Source of the DNA: Geothrix sp.
GTDB taxonomy: Bacteria > Acidobacteriota > Holophagae > Holophagales > Holophagaceae
Length of the DNA: 64,000 bases
Reading direction: 5' to 3'
Assembly: GCA_030824075.1 (NCBI GenBank)
Contig: JAVBYJ010000026.1
Location: 1 to 64,000 of the forward strand
Shown: one piece after another, positions 59,799 through 64,000 of the stretch
Numbering within the stretch: the first letter of the stretch is position 1
Layout: each line of letters starts with the position of its first letter
Translations under genes and position numbers: made by a program
The notes under the pieces: generated by a model
The model's input: only the letters and a program-made list of their open reading frames with translations
The model's database searches: none
What the model was told of the DNA's origin: nothing

Positions 59799-59810
59799 GA
59801 CCCGATTCTA
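59796..59810 (-). promoter_or_regulatory. Leaderless-type promoter of the nucleosidase gene
   Basis: Minus strand TAGAAT (59805-59810), six bases, ATG at 59798. It lies at the end of the Dnmt2-type gene. Confidence 0.6.
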
Positions 59811-60665
59811 CAGATGATCCAGCGCCCAGGCCGCGACCGGGATGGACAGACCGTTGCCCAGCAGCCGGTAGCGGACCTCCAGGGATAGCGTGTCCGGGAA
59901 CCGGAACGCCTCAGGCAACCCAAGGAGCCGCGCCACCTCGGAAGGCGAGAAGCGGCGGATGCCGCGGGCCGTTTTCAAAAAGGAACCACTGCCCACGAAG
60001 CGTCGGCCATAGCCACCGATGAAGCAGGCACTGCGATGATCCCCAGGTTCCACCAGATCCAGGCCCTGGTGATGCCGGGTATGGGCCTCGGAGCGGAGAT
60101 ACAACCCTTCGTCCTCCACCGCATCTAGGAAACCCGCCAGGGGACGCTGCGGGAGATCCAGTGGCGGGAGCGCCTTCAGCGGCTTCCGCGAAGCCACGAT
60201 GAACACCCGGGGTCGCAGGTTGGGCAGGCCAAAGTGGCTGGGGCAAGCCTGGAGGTCCATTTGGTGCATCCCGTGGAAACGGAGGCATTCCGACAGCAGC
60301 CCGTGGGCATCTGAACCCAGGAATCCTGCCACGTTCTCCAACACCAGGCGTTCCGGCGGCGCCTGGCGGAAGAGATCCATGAGGTGACGGAAGGCCCGGG
60401 AGCGTGGATCCTCCAGCCCCTGGTGGTTTCCCATGCGGCAAAAGGGTTGGCAGGGCGGGCTCATCAGCCACGTATCGGCCCCAGGCATCGCCAGTTCCGA
60501 CAGGGCCACTGCGGCCAGTTCCCGAGCCTTTGGAAGGTCACCGTGATTGAGCGCATAGGTGGCGTTGGCCGCCTCGCTCACATCGTAGGCGGCGACGACT
60601 CTGCCGCGGCCCCGGAGGGCCCAGCGCCAGCCCCCCAGACCGCTGAACAGTTCGAGAACACGCAT
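59808..60665 (-). CDS. Dnmt2-type (TRDMT1) tRNA cytosine-5 methyltransferase
   Basis: 285 residues, only the catalytic fold and a small target domain, as in Dnmt2. MRVLELFSGLGGWRWALR, VVAAYDVSEAANATYALNHGD, catalytic MSPPCQPFCRMGNHQGLEDP (Cys in PPCQ), LVLENVAGF, FGLPNLRPRVFIVAS, CFIGGYGRRFVGSGSFLKTA (the Dnmt2-specific CFT...GYG...GTGS block), SPSEVARLLGLPEAFRFPD and RYRLLGNGLS. Bacterial restriction-type cytosine methyltransferases lack the CF..GYG block. No endonuclease is adjacent. Start shares a base with the ettA stop (TGATG). Confidence 0.88.
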   Translation of the reverse strand: MRVLELFSGLGGWRWALRGRGRVVAAYDVSEAANATYALNHGDLPKARELAAVALSELAMPGADTWLMSPPCQPFCRMGNHQGLEDPRSRAFRHLMDLFRQAPPERLVLENVAGFLGSDAHGLLSECLRFHGMHQMDLQACPSHFGLPNLRPRVFIVASRKPLKALPPLDLPQRPLAGFLDAVEDEGLYLRSEAHTRHHQGLDLVEPGDHRSACFIGGYGRRFVGSGSFLKTARGIRRFSPSEVARLLGLPEAFRFPDTLSLEVRYRLLGNGLSIPVAAWALDHL

Positions 60666-62362
60666 CAGCGGGTGAGTTTGCGGTATTTGATGCGGTGCGG
60701 ATCGAAGGGCTTCAGGCCCAGCACGTCCTTGCGGTATTGCTCGTACTGGCTGTAGTTCCCATCGAAGAACTGCACCTGGGAATCACCCTCGAAAGCCAGA
60801 ATATGCGTGGCCAGGCGGTCCAGGAACCAGCGGTCGTGGCTCACCAGCACGGCGCTGCCCGCGAAGGATTCGATGGCTTCCTCCAGGGCGCGCATGGTGT
60901 TCACGTCCAGGTCGTTGGTGGGCTCGTCAAAGAAGAGCAGGTTGGATTCGCTCTTCAGCGTGAGGGCCAGGTTGAGGCGGTTCTGCTGGCCACCGCTGAG
61001 TTCGGCGATTTTCTTCTGCTGGGAGTCGCCAGAGAATCCGAAACGGCTCAGCCAGGCACGGGCATTGATGAGCTTGCCGCCGAGCTCGATCTGCTCGTAG
61101 CCGCCGGAGATCGCCTCGAACACAGTCTTGTCTGGGTTGAGCCCGGACCGCAGCTGATCGACATAGGCCATGCGGACGGTATCCCCGATGCGGATGGAGC
61201 CTGCGTCCGGCGCTTCCTGGCCCGTAAGAAGCCGAAGCAGCGTGGACTTGCCGGCGCCGTTGGGGCCGATGACGCCGAGGATGCCCGCGCGAGGGATAGC
61301 GAAGCTCAAGTTCTCGAAGAGGACGCGGTCGCCGTAGGCCTTGGAGACGCCTTCCAGTTCCGCGACCAGGTCCCCCAATCGCGGACCGCTGGGGATGTAG
61401 ATCTCCAGTTCCTGCTCCTTCTGGCGCCCTTCCTCACCAGCCAGCCGCTCGTAGTTCGCGATGCGATCCTTGCTCTTGGCGTGCTGCCCTTTGGGCGACA
61501 TGCGGATCCACTCCAGTTCCCGCTCCAGGGTCTTCTGCCGCTTCTGGTCGGACTTCTCCTCCCGGGCCAGACGGTCATGCTTCTGCTCGAGCCAGCTGGA
61601 GTAGTTGCCCTTCCAGGGAATGCCTTCGCCACGGTCCAGCTCGAGAATCCATCCGGCCACATGATCCAGGAAGTAGCGGTCATGGGTAACGGCGATGACC
61701 GTGCCCTTGTAGTCCTGCAGGTGCTTCTCCAGCCAGGCCACGCTTTCGGCATCAAGGTGATTCGTCGGCTCGTCCAGCAGCAGGATGTCGGGCTCCTGGA
61801 GCAGCAGGCGACAGAGGGCCACGCGACGGCGCTCGCCCCCTGACAACACGCCGACCTTGGTGTCGGGATCGGGGCAGCGCAAAGCATCCATGGCCTGATC
61901 GAGCTGCGAATCGAGATCCCAGCAGTCGTGGGCATCGATCTTCTCCTGCAGCTCGCCCTGCTTCGCCAGCAGGGCATCCATATCCGCATCCGGATCGGCG
62001 AACTGGTCGCTGATGGCATTGTAATCCTTCAACCAGCCGACCTTTTCGGCCGCACCTTCCTCAACGATTTCCCGTACGGTCTTGTCGGGATCCAGCTGAG
62101 GTTCCTGATCCAGGAGACCGGTGGTGTACCCCTTGCTCAGCACGGCCTCGCCGTTGAAGTCCTGATCCACGCCCGCCATGATGCGTAGCACGGTGCTCTT
62201 GCCGGAACCGTTGAGACCCAGCACGCCGATCTTGGCACCGTAGAAGTAGCTGAGGGAAATGTCCTTGATGACAGGCTTGTTGTTGTAGATTTTGCTGACC
62301 CGCATCATCGAGTAGATGATTTCGGGCTGCGCTGATGCCGAACTGGGGACGGTCTTGGCCAT
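60665..62362 (-). CDS. ettA: ABC-F protein EttA (energy-dependent translational throttle)
   Basis: 565 residues with two ABC domains and no membrane part. First P-loop GVLGLNGSGKST, LLDQEPQLDP, LSGGERRRVALCRLLL, LLLDEPTNHLDAESV; second P-loop GVIGPNGAGKST, LSGGQQNRLNLALTL and LFFDEPTNDLDVNT. The arm region and IRMSPKGQHAKSKDRIANYE are typical for EttA, which binds the ribosomal E site and senses ATP/ADP. ATG 62362 follows a terminator. It is co-operonic with the Dnmt2-type gene. Confidence 0.95.
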   Translation of the reverse strand: MAKTVPSSASAQPEIIYSMMRVSKIYNNKPVIKDISLSYFYGAKIGVLGLNGSGKSTVLRIMAGVDQDFNGEAVLSKGYTTGLLDQEPQLDPDKTVREIVEEGAAEKVGWLKDYNAISDQFADPDADMDALLAKQGELQEKIDAHDCWDLDSQLDQAMDALRCPDPDTKVGVLSGGERRRVALCRLLLQEPDILLLDEPTNHLDAESVAWLEKHLQDYKGTVIAVTHDRYFLDHVAGWILELDRGEGIPWKGNYSSWLEQKHDRLAREEKSDQKRQKTLERELEWIRMSPKGQHAKSKDRIANYERLAGEEGRQKEQELEIYIPSGPRLGDLVAELEGVSKAYGDRVLFENLSFAIPRAGILGVIGPNGAGKSTLLRLLTGQEAPDAGSIRIGDTVRMAYVDQLRSGLNPDKTVFEAISGGYEQIELGGKLINARAWLSRFGFSGDSQQKKIAELSGGQQNRLNLALTLKSESNLLFFDEPTNDLDVNTMRALEEAIESFAGSAVLVSHDRWFLDRLATHILAFEGDSQVQFFDGNYSQYEQYRKDVLGLKPFDPHRIKYRKLTR

Positions 62363-62375
62363 GGCGGAATCCGAC

Positions 62376-62403
62376 AAAAAGGCCGTGCGGAGGCACGGCC
62401 TTT
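62376..62403 (-). terminator. ppdK terminator upstream of ettA
   Basis: Minus strand AAAGGCCGTGC, loop, GCACGGCCTTT (62378-62403), followed by TTTTT. Confidence 0.88.
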
Positions 62404-62425
62404 CCAGGATAGCTGATTCAGCGTG

Positions 62426-64000
62426 TTACTGCTCCAGCGCCGCCTGAGCGGCTGCTAGGATGGCAATGGGCACACGGTAGGGACTGCAGCTCACATAGTC
62501 CAGGCCCACGCGATGGAAGAATTGGACACTGCGAGGGTCACCGCCGTGTTCGCCGCAGACACCCAGTTTGATACCGGGACGGGCGGCCCTGCCCTTTTCG
62601 CATGAGATGCGGACCAGTTCGCCGATGCCTTCCTGATCCAAGCTCTGGAAGGGGTCGTCCTCCAGAATTTTCTTCCCGACGTATTCCGGCAGGAAGGATC
62701 CGGCATCGTCGCGGCTGAAACCGAAGCCCATCTGGGTGAGGTCATTGGTTCCGAAACTGAAGAACTCGGCCTCTTGGGCAATACGATCCGAAGTGATGGC
62801 CGCCCGGGGGATCTCGATCATCGTGCCGATGGGGCAGGAAAACTGGGCGCCGCGTTCTTTGTTTACCTGGGCGATCTCATCAAGCATCTCGGTCTTGGTA
62901 TAGGCCAGTTCGCGCACGGTGCCAATGAGAGGCACCATGATCTCGGGAATGGCCTTGATCCCTTTCGCCGACACATTCAGGGCCGCTTCGGCGATGGCTC
63001 GCACCTGCATACGGATGATCTCAGGGAAGGTGATGCCGAGACGACAGCCGCGGTGGCCCATCATCGGGTTGAACTCGTGAAGCTGCGCCACGCGGCGTTG
63101 CACGGTCCCAAGGTCCACACCCAACACGTCGGCCATCTCCCGCTGGCCCGCCTCGTCCTGGGGCAGGAATTCGTGCAGAGGTGGATCCAGCAGGCGGATG
63201 TTTACGGGCAGTCCATCCATGGCCGAGAAGAGGCCTTCGAAATCCTCGCGCTGCATGGGTAGCAGCTTCGCAAGGGCCTTTTTCCGGCCATCCGTATCCG
63301 TGGCCAGGATCATTTCGCGCACCGCGAGGATGCGGTCTCCCTCGAAGAACATGTGCTCGGTGCGGCAAAGGCCGATCCCCTCGGCGCCGAAGGCCCGCGC
63401 CACGGCCGCATCATGCGGCGTATCCGCATTGGTGCGAACCTTCAGGCGCTTGGCCTCGCGGCTCCAGGCCAGGATCTTGGCAAAACGCTGGTAGAGCGGA
63501 CTGTCCTCGGCCTTCAGACGGCCGTCCACCAGCACCTGATTGACCTCGGAGGGATGAGCACTGAGCTTGCCGGCGAAGACCTCGCCCGTGGAACCATCCA
63601 TGGAGATCCAGTCGTGGCCGGCCTTCAGCTCCCGGTCACCCACTTTCACGACGCCACGGGCTAGGTCGATTTGAATGGCGGACGCACCGCACACGCAAGG
63701 CTTGCCCATGCCGCGGGCCACCACCGCCGCGTGGCTGGTCATGCCGCCGCGGGCCGTGAGGATGCCCTGGGAGGCCACCATTCCAGAGATGTCCTCGGGG
63801 CTCGTCTCCACACGCACCAGCACCACGGGCCCTTCCTGAGCCATCTTTTCGGCCGCATCTGCGGTGAGGGCAATGCGACCGGTGGCCGCGCCAGGACCAG
63901 CGTTCAACCCCTTGGTCAGCAGTTGGCCTTCCTTGCGCAGACGATCCTTCTCCCTCGGATCGAAGACCGGTGCCAGCAGCTGGGAAAGGCTGTCCGCGTC
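62426..64000 (-). CDS. ppdK: Pyruvate, phosphate dikinase (5' part beyond the window)
   Basis: 524 codons to the window edge, open from base 64000. Swivelling-His domain: LNAGPGAATGRI, TARGGMTSHAAVVARGMGKPCVCGA (phospho-His). TIM-barrel PEP domain: GIGLCRTEHMFFEGDRI, RLLDPPLHEFLP, MMGHRGCRLG, MIEIPRAA, FSFGTNDLTQMGFGFSRDDAG and CGEHGGDP with active-site Cys. The enzyme interconverts PEP and pyruvate with ATP/AMP and PPi/Pi, useful in anaerobes. The N-terminal ATP-grasp part is outside the window. Confidence 0.96.
   Translation of the reverse strand, partial: DADSLSQLLAPVFDPREKDRLRKEGQLLTKGLNAGPGAATGRIALTADAAEKMAQEGPVVLVRVETSPEDISGMVASQGILTARGGMTSHAAVVARGMGKPCVCGASAIQIDLARGVVKVGDRELKAGHDWISMDGSTGEVFAGKLSAHPSEVNQVLVDGRLKAEDSPLYQRFAKILAWSREAKRLKVRTNADTPHDAAVARAFGAEGIGLCRTEHMFFEGDRILAVREMILATDTDGRKKALAKLLPMQREDFEGLFSAMDGLPVNIRLLDPPLHEFLPQDEAGQREMADVLGVDLGTVQRRVAQLHEFNPMMGHRGCRLGITFPEIIRMQVRAIAEAALNVSAKGIKAIPEIMVPLIGTVRELAYTKTEMLDEIAQVNKERGAQFSCPIGTMIEIPRAAITSDRIAQEAEFFSFGTNDLTQMGFGFSRDDAGSFLPEYVGKKILEDDPFQSLDQEGIGELVRISCEKGRAARPGIKLGVCGEHGGDPRSVQFFHRVGLDYVSCSPYRVPIAILAAAQAALEQ

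Noticed and set aside
59808-60665. Restriction-modification system
   Set aside because: No endonuclease or specificity gene is adjacent, and the protein carries the Dnmt2-type block.

Overview
The window is a G+C-rich (about two thirds G+C by eye), gene-dense bacterial chromosome segment. It carries LPS genes (lpxK), flagellar rod genes (flgF, flgG, flgA), a secretin with a pseudopilin, a TonB-type protein and Tat genes, so the cell is Gram-negative and motile. The gene families (AroD-AroE fusion, TonB pseudokinase, LivM-LivG fusion, bacterial Dnmt2, C4-dicarboxylate transport) suggest an Acidobacteriota member, perhaps a Holophagae/Geothrix-like anaerobe. That placement is an inference from protein style, not a database match. 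No rRNA, CRISPR array, phage or complete insertion sequence was seen.

Layout. 1-3049: end of a pilus or type II secretion cluster (partial inner-membrane component, lipoprotein secretin with a cohesin-like tail, pseudopilin). 3136-5032: tRNA-Leu(CAG), rpsO, Nudix hydrolase, YciO/YrdC protein. 5034-10376 (minus): five-gene chain ExbB, polysaccharide deacetylase, YaaA, DUF309 and NadB, then a SHOCT-tail protein. 10495-13242: ugd, AtuA-like small protein, tatA, tatC. 13230-14318 (minus): murG. 14505-16266: etfBA. 16328-18414 (minus): DUF1569, small acidic protein, cNMP-FHA protein, free methionine sulfoxide reductase. 18438-24469: lpxK and a branched-chain amino-acid-type ABC transporter in which LivM and LivG are fused. 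24534-28780 (minus): tRNA-Gly(CCC) and a four-gene ATGA-coupled operon headed by a degenerate NtrC-like regulator.

28838-34791: AroD-AroE fusion, Dcu-type transporter, DASS transporter with a TolA-like insert, and a tartrate/D-malate dehydrogenase, forming a dicarboxylate module. 34793-41532: PH-like membrane protein, MazG, outer-membrane-like protein, an L,D-transpeptidase/Mur-ligase fusion, a domain-permuted aconitase and a DUF1292 protein. 41608-45329 (minus): flagellar rod genes, cold-shock protein, SPOR-NlpC/P60 lipoprotein. 45515-52831: unknown membrane protein, ImuB/DnaE2 mutagenic polymerase pair, moaE, lysine 6-aminotransferase, RNase HI. 52877-64000: pseudokinase-TonB fusion, Zn-phospholipase/P1-nuclease-like protein, sigma54 response regulator, comEC, nucleosidase, a Dnmt2-type tRNA cytosine methyltransferase overlapping ettA, and pyruvate phosphate dikinase (runs off the edge).

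The most unusual items are: the cytoplasmic-looking YkuD-Mur ligase fusion; Dnmt2 in an overlapping operon with the translation factor EttA; a recurrent promoter architecture (TANNNT, exactly six bases, then ATG) at eight starts that implies leaderless mRNAs; an in-frame palindromic insertion inside dnaE2 sharing a 17-mer with the rpsO downstream region; a pseudokinase-TonB fusion; and a DASS transporter with a 100-residue Ala/Lys-rich loop. Genes are commonly coupled by ATGA or TGATG overlaps.
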